A model generated the notes under the pieces. It had not been told where the DNA came from and ran no database searches. It saw nothing but the letters and a program-made list of their open reading frames with translations. A stretch of DNA of 64,000 nucleotides from contig CM055111.1 of NCBI GenBank assembly GCA_029204225.1, positions 948,453 through 1,012,452 of the forward strand, given 5' to 3'. This stretch comes from Diphasiastrum complanatum. Its lineage: Eukaryota > Streptophyta > Lycopodiopsida > Lycopodiales > Lycopodiaceae. Both the position numbers and the translations under genes were made by a program. Below are positions 36,337 to 48,159 of the stretch, piece after piece (within the stretch, counting starts at the first letter, position 1; every line of letters starts with the position of its first letter).

Positions 36337-37448
36337 CCTACTCTGATACTTCTGATGATGATGAGGAGGTGGGAAAATCTTTTGTTATCGCAAAACTGTC
36401 ATGAAAGCGAAGCAACCACGACTCAATGCAATTCGAATGGAGTTCAGATGCGATCGCTGGACACTGCAAGATGAATCACTCCTACAATCCTCCAGAATGA
36501 ATCAGACACACGAATAACAGCAGACACATTTGCATTCAAGATCATGCATCATAAATTGACATGTGCACAATGGCTACAAAGGTCATCTATTGATTTTTCT
36601 CTGATTCTTAGAGCGCTGCATGTAGATCCACGTAGTGCGTTGGCGTGAGAGAAATACAGTTCTCTCACGAGTGGATGTCTCGCTTACTAGCGGACTTGTG
36701 GATCACTGTGGATCCTGATCACAGAGCTCGTCTCGCACGCAGACGGACTTCTTGTCTGTATTTCGTCTTGATTGCTTACTAGCATCAAACTACTTCATGT
36801 GTATATATTCTATATCAAGTATCATCCAGTAAGTATATAGTCGCCCTTTGTAACCTTTTAGATTAGAGTAATTAAATCTACAACTAATCAGAGAATTACA
36901 GGAGTGGCGGATTAGCCACGACCTAGAGTGTATCTGCTGACGTCATGCCATCAGATCAGACATCTGTACTTCTGGGTACTTGTGTGATCTTTGCTGGTAC
37001 TCTTTGGAGCGTGAGGGCAGAAAGGGTTTCGTGACGTTTTGCGTGTCGCGTCGTTGGCTTCATTTCCGTCGTCTGACTTTCTCGTGTTGGACCGCAAAAA
37101 TATTCTCGTTTGTGAATCTTTTGTGTTCGTGTCTTCCCGTCAGGTGTTCGCAAAACTTTTGTGTTCGTGTCTTCATGTCCGGTGTTCACGAAGCTTTCGT
37201 GCTTCGTGTCTCTTGAATTTCGTGTTCGCGAACATCTTCGTCAGACAGAGGGCTCAAGGCTAGCAAGGCTTTGTAATTAGAAACGTTTTGTTTTTTCAAA
37301 TGCAACACTTAGTAGCAGAGATGTGGACTTTGTTGGAGACGACATTGCTGAGTCATTCGTGCTCTGAGATATTTTTGTCAATGGCCATGTGAACAACACA
37401 ACAGGTGGCGTTCGTGCTGTCTTGGACCCTAAGTTTTTCCCAGCACAT
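36337..37448 (-). mobile_element. Primer site and 5' LTR of the family 2 copia element
   Basis: The plus strand CCTACTCTGATACTT at 36,337-36,351 is the complement of AAGTATCAGAGTAGG, a primer site variant, about 100 bp upstream of Gag. The LTR would run from 36,352 to TGTGCTGGGAAAAAC (minus strand) at 37,448, about 1.1 kb. It contains a minus-strand TATA-rich box near 36,800, and TTCGTGTC-type direct repeats at 37,120-37,215. No partner LTR is present. Confidence 0.6.
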
Positions 37449-37696
37449 ACATGAGTTTGGGAATACTATTTTCTAGTCTGTTCCTTTTGATCGCTAAAGT
37501 TCTATTTCTGATAGCTACTTACTAACACGAACAGACTACTTGACATTCCATTTTGTTATCTATATATATATTGCGGTTAGGATGTTTAGCTCATGTGGAT
37601 AGTGAAGGTAAGCAGCGGAAACTGAAAGCATGAAGTGAAACACTAAATGTCGGTATGTTGTGGACAATGAAGAAATCAGGGAGTATCAATAACTAG

Positions 37697-38096
37697 GTTT
37701 CTTATTGCACCCTGTGGCTTTAATCCACCTCATACTCATCCCAGAGGAACGGAGATGCTCACACTTCTGAAAGGTGGGCCACCGGAAGTGGGATTCGTTG
37801 ATATCGAGGGTAAGTCTTAGGATCACGGGTCCTGTTTCTAGTCACTTACAGATGAATTGTTGAAGTGCGTTACTGAACTCTAATTGTTGCCGCTTTCGAG
37901 ATCCATGAGTGGATTGTTAATCTGCTACACGTATTCTGTAGGCCAGACACACATTAATATCTTACACCCCAACGACGTCACCTGCTTTCCTCGCAGAATG
38001 ATGTATTTTACACATAACATGGGCACAGAGGTTGCAAACGCAGTTTCTGGCTTCAACAGCCAGGATCCTGGCTTCATGGTATGGAATCCAACATAG
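37697..38096 (+). pseudogene. Germin-like (cupin) gene remnant, two exons
   Basis: Exon 37,697-37,809 gives FLIAPCGFNPPHTHPRGTEM and ends VGFVDIE at a GTAAGT donor. Exon 37,941-38,096 follows a TTCTGTAG acceptor in matching phase and gives ILHPNDVTCFPRR, MMYFTHNMGTEVANAVSGF, NSQDPGF and a stop. These are germin box 1 (HTH-x4-E, three metal ligands present) and box 2. In box 2 the usual metal-binding His of the HFxxN motif is Tyr (YFTHN). Upstream exons, including a signal peptide, are missing, and the C terminus ends about 30-40 residues early. Intact relatives are secreted manganese proteins (oxalate oxidase or superoxide dismutase activities). This copy is probably dead. Confidence 0.8.
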
Positions 38097-38371
38097 TTAA
38101 CTTAATTACGAAAATCAAATATTCGCGAACATTTTGAATGATGCGTGCTTGCGAGCGTATGTGTAGAGCTTGTTTGAGAATCGATCACCCCAACAATCGA
38201 GTTTGGAACATACGCTCAGCTAGCTTTATGGTTAGGGACTTGATAGCTGTATGGTTGGGTCTTTTGGAATGACTTTCTTGTTTTCAAGATAACTTGTTTT
38301 TTAATATTTTCATTGCTTTTCTGCCATCGAATTGATAGGCACCTAGGCAGATACGGATTTTGACACAAGTA

Positions 38372-39072
38372 TGTGAAGAATTGCCAAAAATTGGCAAATC
38401 TAGCTTGATCAAAAACCATGTAGAATAGTGTAAATTGTGTACACAAGTGGGTCCCACACATGTGAGGCCATGATGCTACATGGGAAACCCATCCTAATGT
38501 AGGTTAGGTCAAGTCAAAAGAGTTGGTCATGTCTATTTGGTGGTCATCCCTACTTTATAGGACCTACACCTAAGTTTAAGGTGAAAATTTGACCAACTAG
38601 CTACCTACCAAGCATAACTCTAGGAAATAGACTAGGGTTTTATTTTAGGTCAAGGAGAGTGAGTTAACTTCCTTATTACATGCTGGAAATTCACCTAACT
38701 TCAAGAAGGAAGTCGAATTTGCTATGTATTCCCTCTCTCCATAGTGAGAAGATAGAAAATTTTTGGAACTCATTGGCAATCTCAAGCTAGTTCACTATGT
38801 ACATTGAGTTTTTGTGATCCAAATGAAACCGAATCAATTTCTACTTGTTTCTCAGGTTGAAGGCCGTACTATAGCCTGTAGTACACACGTGTGGGCTCGG
38901 ATTTCAATGTTAATCAATGCTTTTGATTGTTAATGCTTGTTGTTTGTTAAACTGCCAATCTAGATCAACTTTTTTGTGTCTAGTTTTTTGATAGATTGTT
39001 AAGCAAGCATCCAATCACTCTTGTGGATCTTTTGTAGATCCATTTATGGTCCTAAAGTACAGTACTTTCACA
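38372..39072 (+). repeat. 5' LTR
   Basis: 701 bp, terminal TG...CA, followed directly by the primer site. Nearly identical to the 3' LTR. Confidence 0.95.
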
Positions 39073-39085
39073 TGGTATCAGAGCC
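39073..39085 (+). other. Primer binding site
   Basis: TGGTATCAGAGCC, standard initiator tRNA-Met primer site, immediately after the LTR. Confidence 0.93.
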
Positions 39086-39877
39086 AAGTACAAGAGCATA
39101 AGCCATTGATCTAATGCAAATCCATTTTTAGCAAGTTTTGGTGCTAAAAACTAGTATTGAGAGGGCAAGCTAGAATCTTGATTTTGGTGAGGAGATTTGA
39201 TCCCAAACTTGGTAGGGGTCCAAATCCGTACTGTCCACATGTGTGGGCACCTCTGAACCTGCATTTAATGCATGGTATTCATTTGATCCAAAAAAATTCA
39301 ATTTGTGAGCTATTGGTGTAATTTTTGGTGGAGATCCTAGGATAATCTACCAAGATCATTTGCCATTGATTAGATTTGAATTTGTTTCATGGAATCTAAT
39401 TAATCTAGGCTGAGTTGAAGTCCTATTAAGGTTAAAAACTGGTCTTGAAAGTACACCAAGAAGGAAGAAAGAGATTAAGCCATTTTTTTGTCCAAAAATA
39501 GCCAAAATTGGCAAGATTTGATTGTAAGTAGATTTCACATCATCTTATCTTCATTCCAACTTTGTGAGGGAGTGCTAGAACTGAGCTTATAAGTCCATTT
39601 GTTGGATTAGAAATCTAATTTGAGTGAAAAACTACAAGAGAGAGACCTTAGTGAGTTTCTAGAGACAATCAAATCCATTTCTTGGCAAGATTTGTTTGAA
39701 AGTAGTTTTCACTTCATCTTATCTTCATTCCAGCTTTGTGAGGGAGTGATAGAACTGTGATTATAAGTCCATTTGATGGATTAGAAATCAAATTTGAGTG
39801 AAACACTGCAAGTGTGAGACCTTTGTGAGTTTCAAGTCAATCAAATCTATTTCTTGTTTGTAGAAGTCACTAGTAAG

Positions 39878-42034
39878 ATGGGATCTGCTGGAGCATACCT
39901 TCAAGAAGCTAGTGAGAGGTTGAATTCTACAAATTATGCTATTTGGAAGGTTAGAATGGAGTCACTCTTGGTGCTCCAAGACCTTTATGAGTTCTTGATT
40001 GAAGATGAAGATGAACCTCTAGGTGCACAGGAGTTAGCTAGATACAAGAAGAGATCTAGGCTTGCACTTCATTGTGTGAAGATGAATGTGAGCAATGATT
40101 TGTTGAGAGAAGTATCAGCTTGTACTAATGCTAAAGAGGCTTGGGAGTCTTTAAAATCAATCTATGAGTCTAGCAACACTTCTAGAGTTCTTATGCTTAG
40201 AAATCAAATTTTGCAAAGCATGAGGAGAAGTGAGGAGAGTGCACAGGATTATGTACTCAGAATCAAGTCTCTAAATAGGGAGTTGGCTTCCATTGGAGAG
40301 AAGATTCATGATGGAGAGCTTGTACAAATTGTCCTTAATGGTCTAGGAGATGACTTTGCAAATTTGGTCCAAAGTTTTGCCATCCAAGACACTTTGCCAA
40401 CTATAGAAAAACTTCACAGTGTATTAGTGGCTGAAGAATGTAGGATGCTCCATGCAAAATCTAGGATGAGTTCCTTGTCTTTGCAGGATGGTGATGAGAA
40501 AGCCAATTTCTCATTCAAGGGCAAAAAGAAGACCAATGGAAAGAAGAAGCATCCAAAGGAGGCCAAAGAAGAGGATGATGCATCCAGCTCAAAGGACAAG
40601 TCAAAGCAAAAATGCTTCTTTTGTGGAAAGAAGAGGCATTATGCATCTAAATGCTACAAGAGGCTAAGAGCACAAGTGGAGGAGGACAAACAAGGAAACC
40701 TTGCAAAGGAGGAGGAGGAGGATGAAGTAGATGTATTCTTGATGGCATCTACATCCTCACCAACAAGCAATAGCAATTCAAGAGACAATTGGTGGATTGA
40801 CAGTGGGGCTAGCTCCCACGTGTCTTGTGAAAAGGACTTTTTCTCAACCTTACACTCATTCAATGATGCTAAAAAGTTTGTCTTTACTGCAAATGATGAA
40901 GAGTGTAGGATAGATGGTGTTGGCACCATCTCTTTGTGTCTAGAATCCTCAAAATGCATGGATCTAGAAAATGTCCTTTATGTACCATCAATCACCAAGA
41001 ATATGCTTAGTGTTGGTCTACTCTTAGAAAGTGGTTTGGATGTCCACTTTAAGCATGGTGTTTGCTTCATCTTGAAGAATGATGTTTGCATTACAAAGGG
41101 ATTTAAACATGGAAGATTGTTTAAGTTGGAAGCTAGTGTTGCTTTTGAAAGAATGAGCTTGGCAAAGGAGGAGATCACTCAAGAGGAGATCTTGGCAAAG
41201 TGTGATCTTGCTTGCATTGAGGAGGAGCATCAAAAGGACGAAGATTTTGAGGATCAGTCTCAAAGCATGAGAGTTCCAAAGGAGTCCTCAATGACAATGG
41301 CCGAGTCATCAAATTGCATGCAAATTGTCCATTCAAGTGTGCATCTTGCAAGGGTGGTGAGCATTGGAGAGTCTACTATCTTTGAATACTTCTTGGAAAG
41401 TATTAGTAGACATGAGGTGACTTGTTTCTTACCTTTAAGATCCATGGTGTTTATTACTTTGTATGACAAGACAATGAAATGGGATGCTTTGAAATCTACA
41501 TTTGTTGTTGATAAAGCAATTTCATTGGATAACTATTTTTGTAATAGTTTGAATAGAGTCATAAAAGATGAAACATCATTTGCTTTGAAAATCTTTGTGT
41601 CCACATGTTTTGTGCATGATCATTCCAATGTAAGGACCAAAGATTATCCTATTTCAATGATAGGAATAATGGTAGTGTTTTGCTCTTCAAGTAGAGATTG
41701 TAGAATCTACTTGTTTTCAACCAAAGAATTTGTCAATGGTGGAAATGTGATCTTTCAAGAGTGGAAGATTTGTAAACTTGAAGAAGCACCTTTGGATCAA
41801 CACATTATTCAATTCATTGATGTTTTGGAGTCAAGTCAAGTGGAGGATCAAGCTCAAGACCCGAGGACTCCAAGAAGAATCTTGAGTATCAAGATGGAGC
41901 CATCTAGGCTCAATCATATGGATCAAGCAAGACAAGTTGTCTTTGGCAACATTATTAATGCACTTAATATTTTCATTGATGTATCTTCAAGTGCACAAAA
42001 TGCCTTGGAATCCATGGCTTGGCATGATGTTTAG
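39878..42034 (+). CDS. Gag-protease polyprotein with novel C-terminal region (718 residues, intact)
   Basis: I chose the ATG at 39,878 because no ATG lies further upstream in frame. Residues 1-200 are copia Gag (NYAIWKVRMESLLVLQDLYE; ILQSMRRSEESAQDYVLRI). A Lys-rich linker precedes one zinc knuckle, C246-x2-C249-x4-H254-x4-C259. The protease active site is WWIDSGASSH with D308. The fold continues through VLYVPSITKNMLSVGLLLES. From about residue 430 the normal integrase-RT course is replaced by some 290 residues that look unlike pol. Near the end, RDCRIYLFSTKEFVNGGNVI and WKICKLEE resemble the short linker that follows copia integrase, so the region probably arose by internal deletion and divergence. 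No stop or frameshift occurs. It probably makes particles and packages its own RNA, relying on reverse transcriptase in trans. Confidence 0.88.
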   Translation: MGSAGAYLQEASERLNSTNYAIWKVRMESLLVLQDLYEFLIEDEDEPLGAQELARYKKRSRLALHCVKMNVSNDLLREVSACTNAKEAWESLKSIYESSNTSRVLMLRNQILQSMRRSEESAQDYVLRIKSLNRELASIGEKIHDGELVQIVLNGLGDDFANLVQSFAIQDTLPTIEKLHSVLVAEECRMLHAKSRMSSLSLQDGDEKANFSFKGKKKTNGKKKHPKEAKEEDDASSSKDKSKQKCFFCGKKRHYASKCYKRLRAQVEEDKQGNLAKEEEEDEVDVFLMASTSSPTSNSNSRDNWWIDSGASSHVSCEKDFFSTLHSFNDAKKFVFTANDEECRIDGVGTISLCLESSKCMDLENVLYVPSITKNMLSVGLLLESGLDVHFKHGVCFILKNDVCITKGFKHGRLFKLEASVAFERMSLAKEEITQEEILAKCDLACIEEEHQKDEDFEDQSQSMRVPKESSMTMAESSNCMQIVHSSVHLARVVSIGESTIFEYFLESISRHEVTCFLPLRSMVFITLYDKTMKWDALKSTFVVDKAISLDNYFCNSLNRVIKDETSFALKIFVSTCFVHDHSNVRTKDYPISMIGIMVVFCSSSRDCRIYLFSTKEFVNGGNVIFQEWKICKLEEAPLDQHIIQFIDVLESSQVEDQAQDPRTPRRILSIKMEPSRLNHMDQARQVVFGNIINALNIFIDVSSSAQNALESMAWHDV

Positions 42035-42243
42035 TTTTGAAGTGTGCTACATGTATATAGACACATTCATGGAACATCTTGTAAGGGATCCTCTAAGAGG
42101 TGGTGAAAGATCCTTCATGGACATCATTCTCTATTGGAGTCTCAAAAGTTCCTTCTTTGTAGCTGGATTTTTTAGACACTTCTAAAAGCTTTCATTGATC
42201 TATCAAGAGAGTTGTAAAAAGATCAAGCTAAATTTGAAGAGGA

Positions 42244-42944
42244 GTGTGAAGAATTGCCAAAAATTGGCAAATCTAGCTTGATCAAAAACCATGTAGAATA
42301 GTGTAAACTGTGTACACAAGTGGTCCCACACATGTGAGGCCATGATGCTACATGGGAAACCCATCCTAATGTAGGTTAGGTCAAGTCAAGAGAGTTGGTC
42401 ATGTCTATTTGGTGGTCATCCCTACTTTATAGGACCTACACCTAAGTTTAAGGTGAAAATTTGACCAACTAGCTACCTATCAAGCATAACTCTAGGAAAT
42501 AGACTAGGGTTTTATTTTAGGTCAAGGAGAGTGAGTTAACTTCCTTATTACATGCTGGAAATTCACCTAACTTCAAGAAGGAAGTCGAATTTGCTATGTA
42601 TTCCCTCTCTCCATAGTGAGAAGATAGAAAATTTTTGGAGCTCATTGGCAATCTCAAGCTAGTTCACTATGTACATTGAGTTTTTGTGATCCAAATGAAA
42701 CCGAATCAATTTCTACTTGTTTCTCAGGTTGAAGGCCGTGCTACAGCCTGTAGTACACACGTGTGGGCTCGGATTTCAATGTTAATCAATGCTTTTGATT
42801 GTTAATGCTTGTTGTTTGTCAAACTGCCAATCTAGATCAACTTTTTTGTGTCTAGTTTTTTGATAGATTGTTAAGCAAGCATCCAATCACTCTTGTGGAT
42901 CTTTTGTAGATCCATTTATGGTCCTAAAGTACAGTACTTTCACA
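42244..42944 (+). repeat. 3' LTR
   Basis: 701 bp, copy of 38,372-39,072, preceded by a purine-rich tract and followed by the target duplication AAGTA. Confidence 0.95.
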
Positions 42945-42949
42945 AAGTA

Positions 42950-43640
42950 GATGTGACGCAAAGCATGATAACTTGAAAGATCAGCGAAGAGTTAAATCCT
43001 TACTAATCCTAGCACTGTCGATGATTTAAACCAATATCCACTTCTGTTATCAGAACTGATGTCATTCCAGTTTCCAAAATCTTGAAGACTGGCAAACCAC
43101 GTTTTCTCAGCAATCTCGCAAGATATACATTAGAGAAACTTAGATCCCGACGAGGGCCTTTGAAAAAGATACTTTTTTATTTTTTTTTTCTTATTTTCGT
43201 TGCCATGTGGACCAATGGAAATCTTAACTTCGGGGTTCTACGTGATGTAGAATTTTCCAAATATAAATAAAATAAAAACTTTTTAAATTTATTGTTGTTT
43301 CATTGGGCAGCATGTGGAAATGCTATTGGTTGATGAGGCCTGCCCTTCCAGCTCATCACTGCCCGAAGAGACCCAAAAATATTGAAAATGAATATGACAG
43401 ATGGTTGAGATGAAAAAATCGATGTACTATTAATGTATATGCATTGTCAAACCATGGTTAACAAGGATAACCAGAGTTAATTTGTGGTGCCAAATAGATC
43501 AGTATTTCAAATTTTCGCCAATACTTTTTCTCAGATTCATGGCTTTTTGTCTACGCAAATTTTCAGATTCATATGTTCATTGTTTCATATTTTTGCATGC
43601 AAATTACGAATGGTGCCATAAAGGAAGCCGTGCTCCTCAA
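42950..43640. other. No gene seen; includes a fragment shared with 9.8 kb
   Basis: The stretch 43,150-43,230 (GGCCTTTGAAAAAGATAC, T-run, GTGGACCAATGG) resembles 9775-9840, which flanks the inverted-repeat unit there. Otherwise AT-rich without a recognisable gene. Confidence 0.45.
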
Positions 43641-43648
43641 TCGACTCT

Positions 43649-44971
43649 GTGCTTCTATTCAATGAGACAGATGATAATGGATTATGGGTGTCAAGAAAAT
43701 ATTCAAAAAACTCTTGGGTTTTGATGCATCCATCATCAAGAGGAGCATTTCGAAAAAGGAAAAGGTCAAAACTATCATTTCGTTGGAAGGCCAGAATTTT
43801 GGATTTTAGAACATCATCAGGAGGAAAATCTATTTCTGAAATTCTAGTCCAACATGTATATATGCATTCAGAGATAAATGTGCAAGGATTCAACCGTCAG
43901 GATCACAAAAAAAGCAATTGTGAGTATTGATATTTTTTATACTTTGATTTTTGTCCTTCATAAATATCTAATAGTAAACTTGCCAATCTGATCATTTTTC
44001 TCTTGCAAATTTATATCCATCCAACATAAATGAATGGGAGCCGAGTGGATCTTTAGCAGGTGTGTTTGATATTATTCACACTGATATTGGACAGCTGCAA
44101 TATCGAGGTAGAACTGCAAAAGGTCTAGCTGATGGTGGAATTTTTTTTTATGAATCAATGTACATTCCTGATACCAAAGAAAATTTTGGACAAATAGTAC
44201 CAATTCCATTATCTAGCTTTGAAAGTGATGAATGGATTGCACCAGATGCTACAGTTTCAGAATCATTTTGTTGCAAGATATATAATGATGTAAAAAATTC
44301 ATTTAAAATGAGCACGAGATAAAAAAACAATCAGATTGAGTTGGTTTATTTCCTTGAATATATTTGTGGATTTCTTTTCAAGTGTCAATGTACACAAAAC
44401 CCCAACGATATTTTTATGCAAAAATTTATTAGATAGTTTATTATCTGAACTTATGGATGAAGGCTGGGACAAAAGATCAGATGGAGAAATAGAATGCAGA
44501 ATTAAAATGTCTTCCATGTGCTTCCGTTATCAAATTGAAAAACAAATATTGAGCTTATGCTTCCATTATCAAAGATGGAAAAAAAAATAAAGGTAAATGG
44601 GTGTCACTCGACCAAGACTTGGAAGCCACTGGACATTCAAAACAAAAAAATATTGAAATTATATACAATGATGCTGTTTTGACATGTGTTGAGGTGGAAG
44701 AAGATTGGAGTCTAAACTACATCCGTCAGAAACTATTGCTCCTACAAGATGATGTAGTTTCAGACTTCAGATTCATTTTCAATGGTAAACTCGTAAGTAA
44801 CTGTAAACACTCATTTATAAATGAATAGTTTCAATCAAATCTTTCTAATACAAACTCTGTACTAATTCTAACTAACTTTGTATTAATTTTATGTAGGTAC
44901 GTAAAAGACATGAGCTCGAGATCAAATGTAGAGATATTGGCGAAACAATCCAACTTATGGAAGAACATTGA
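43649..44971 (+). pseudogene. Spliced gene remnant of unknown family
   Basis: Exon 43,649-43,919 encodes LFNETDDNGLWVSRKYSKNS and LSFRWKARILDFRTSSGG. It ends AATT/GTGAGT and joins in phase to 44,060 after TTAGCAG (FDIIHTDIGQLQYRGRTAKG; MYIPDTKENFGQIVPIPLSS). An in-frame stop follows at about 44,320. Further coherent stretches occur at 44,380-44,530 (LLDSLLSELMDEGWDKRSDG) and 44,590-44,792 (VEVEEDWSLNYIRQKLLLLQ). The last ends at a GTAAGT donor and continues after TATGTAG at about 44,898 (VRKRHELEIKCRDIGETIQL), with a stop at 44,969-44,971. The final part resembles a small beta-grasp fold in spacing, but that is a guess. Phase-matched splice sites argue for a former real gene. I do not recognise it. 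Confidence 0.45.
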
Positions 44972-45167
44972 GATTCACTATCAACAAATACATGCCAATG
45001 TCTTTTTATCATTTTAAAAAAAATTGCATTCCATTATTAGACTATGGACACAAGCTGATTGTAAGAATCTATTGTGATATCAATAAAAAAAAACCCATAA
45101 ACGGGTTGTTTAAAAGTAAAATGATTGTATTTTTTTTTTTTATGTCTCTCTATTTATAAATAGATCT

Positions 45168-45729
45168 CTATTCAATCAATTTTTCTATATTTTCTATATC
45201 AGCATTAGGAACTGATAAAGCAACAGCTCCTTCTATAATCTCACCCTCCTCTATTTCGGAAAGGGCCTCGATGCCTTTTAAGGCAAGAGAAATATCTGCT
45301 ACAAAATTGCCTTCCTCTGTATTAGGAATGACTTTTATTCCTTTTTGATCATATAAAATAAGATCTGCATCATGAACAACTTGAAAGGCTGTTAAGGTAG
45401 GAGCAGCTTTCTTTTGAGAGCCCTCGATTACAGGTGCAACGCTTACACCGTACTGGGCAAAGGTTTTGATCAACTCTTGCCGAAATCTATATACATCATC
45501 AAGAGTATACGACTTAAAAGTGAACTGTCATCACAAAACACGAGAATCAGCAAATTACAAACAATGATAGTAATAAAATATAAATCAGAATGAAATGAAT
45601 TACAAATGAATAGAATAATACCTTTTCAATATCTACATCCATTTGTAAATTATACCATTCAAAAAATAGCTTCGTAGGTAATGTTGTTGCAGATCCTTTG
45701 CAGGACAGAATCCTTTCTTCTCCACTCAA
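45168..45729 (-). pseudogene. Two-exon unknown gene remnant, convergent with the previous one
   Basis: On the minus strand an exon around 45,729-45,622 ends WYNLQMDVDIEK at a GTATTA donor. After a ...GACAG acceptor near 45,527, an open exon runs to the stop at 45,168 (TLDDVYRFRQELIKTFAQYG; VAPVIEGSQKKAAPTLTAF; DADLILYDQKGIKVIPNTEE; acidic end IEEGEIIEGA). The second exon has no stop over about 120 codons. The upstream exon seems to need a frame change at a T-run, so the gene may be broken. No family recognised. Its 3' end is about 200 bp from the end of the plus-strand gene, the same tail-to-tail arrangement as at 28.3-28.5 kb. Confidence 0.45.
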
Positions 45730-46095
45730 CCATCATCTCATCATGTTGTAGTATAGGTCTCTTCTGCCTTCACCCTTCCCATCAAGCTCAAATCTTAAGC
45801 TTGCAATAAAGATCCTCAACCCAAAAACCAATCAAGAAACCAGCAAAATCATTCCTACAAGAAACCAGCAGAAAACCAACCAAACAAGAATCCACAACAT
45901 GCAATAAATCAAAAACTCAAGGGCGGTTTACAGCAAAGAAATACTAAGAGAGGCAAGAAGACAAAACGTAAAGATTAAAGCTTATCTACAATATTCACAT
46001 TTCCACACAAAGAAGTAGATCCTAACTTCTAACCTACTATGAAACATCAAAACATCATCCATATCTATGCTAAATCAACCACGTACATTAACCAT

Positions 46096-46229
<134 letters not shown>

Positions 46230-46329
46230 GATCTTCCAAGAAGGGGAGGGAGAGAGAGAGATCAAGAACCAAGAAATAGAGAGGGGAAGAGAGATGGAGA
46301 AGAGGGGAGGAGCCACGAGAGAGGAGAGG

Positions 46330-48150
46330 CTCCAAAAATGATTAGAGTTTCCCCTATTCAAAATAGTATTGATTCTTAATGGTGTACAATAGGTGCCTTT
46401 TTATCTTTGGGGTGGCCCTTGCCCCTTGCTTCCTATTGGCTACTTGCAAGGAGGTGGGATTGAAATCCACACCCTTCACAAGAAAGCACAAACTAATCAA
46501 CGGTGTACAAAGAAGCACACCCCACCTAACTACAAAAACTTAGGAACTTACTAAGTTTAACTTCCACTTTAGCCTTTTAATATTATTTTAATCACATGGC
46601 CCAAAGTCTAGTTTATTCCAAAATAGATAATTTACAAGTGCTCATTGGGCCATGTTCTTACGTACTCAGAAAGCCACGACCCTCACAACTTATTGTTAAT
46701 GTTGGCCTCAAGGAATCTGCCAACATTGCCCCATTCTCAAACAACTACACGTCTCATTGTAGTATTGGATGAGGAGATTTATTGAAGGGGTCTTTATTGG
46801 TGACTTTTTAAGACTTTGTAGTTGGAAAAGCGTAGATATTTTATCGCTTGCATAAAACCAACAACTTATTAGAAAATTGTCTTTCTTTCTTGTTGTAAGA
46901 AAAGGTTTTCAAAAAACCTTGCATTCGATTGAATATGTCGTTGAGGAGCAACTGTTTTTTTTTTTTCACCTCAAATCTTTGACTTAATTGCACATTTCCA
47001 TTTGAATCTTGGACATTGAAAATAGAAGCATCTATGTCATCTGCTTGAAAGTTGTGTTGCAGGTGGAAAATTAGCAGCTTGTGGTTGATCAGGCCAATAG
47101 CCGCTTCGTTGTAGAACATAGAATAATGACTTGTTACCATGCTTCATGAGCTTTGCAAGATCATTTATCCATAGAGAATTCTTGAATGTACCTGACCTAA
47201 ATGGCTTGTGACCTAGAAGACACTAGAAACTAAAGAAGAAGAAAAAGTAATAAAATAGAGTAAGAAATAGAAATGTCATGCTATATCTCTCACCTTTCCT
47301 TTTTTTTCACTCATTTTTTGAAAAGGGCACTCAAGAAAGCTTCAATGAGAAATGTAAAGTGGAATAAATAGAAATAAATAACATAGTGGTGAGGCCCATG
47401 AAAGAATATTTTAAAGAATAGGTAAGATCCATGAGATAAGAATTTATATGATTTTTTTTTTTAAAAAAAATATAAAAAGGCTCATCATTGAGTTTGGCGA
47501 ATGATAAACAGAGGCCACGTGTCATATTGTTCAATTTTTGTCAAAAAAAAAATCTCTTTTTTACAAAAATAACAGTTTGTAACCTTCGTCGAAACTTTTG
47601 TTGAACCTTTTTAGGATTCTATTTATAGTAAGTTATCATTTTTGAGTTCGACGAATGTTGATTTTGTCAGAATCTAAAAAAATCTCTATTTTTACCCTCA
47701 CTAAACTACAAAAATCATATTTTTGTGTATTAAGAACCTTCACTAGTTTTACCATAGCGTTATTTGAGTCAGATTCACTATCTGATAGTTTGGCAAAGGT
47801 TAGTTTTACCAAATTTTTTGAAAAATAACTTGATTAGAGATTTTTTCACCTAAAATAACATTGAAGAACCTTCGTCGAGTGAACCTTCGCCTAGGAAACA
47901 TTCACCAGTACTATTTTTAGATTCTGATTTTCAGATCAAAGATCTGTCAATTTGTGAACAAATCTGTTACAATTTGATTCTGATTCTGAGAATTCATCAT
48001 TTTTAGACGTGTCGATCGCTTGATCATAGATCTTTTTCCAAAAAAAATCAGAAATCTCATTATTGTCAATTGAAAGAAATTTTGTAGATCTGAATTAAGA
48101 TAGATTCTGATTGAAAATTTAAATCCAATCTCATTGTCTGATTGATTTAA
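46330..48150. other. No secure gene; probable leader or LTR of the gypsy fragment at the right end
   Basis: AT-rich. A 99-codon minus-strand frame at 46,841-47,140 has no recognisable domain. From about 47,570 recurrent AACCTTCGTCGAA-like and ACCTTTTTAGGATTC pieces could be gypsy LTR or leader, but no LTR pair or primer site is visible. Confidence 0.35.
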
Positions 48151-48159
48151 TTTGCAAAA

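Larger units (their letters stand above)
38372..42944 (+). mobile_element. Complete young non-autonomous copia-type element (LTR, gag-protease ORF, LTR)
   Basis: Two 701-bp LTRs (38,372-39,072 and 42,244-42,944) start TGTGAAGAATTG and end TACTTTCACA. They differ at only a handful of positions by eye. AAGTA precedes the left LTR (38,367-38,371) and follows the right one (42,945-42,949), a perfect 5-bp target duplication. The primer site TGGTATCAGAGCC begins at 39,073, and a purine tract (GAAGAGGAG) ends at 42,243. The interior is 3.17 kb, with one long intact frame and no reverse transcriptase or RNase H. It must have moved with enzymes supplied by another element; the relative at 51.2-58.1 kb shares Gag type and LTR ends (TGTGAAA...TTTCACA). 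Confidence 0.95.
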
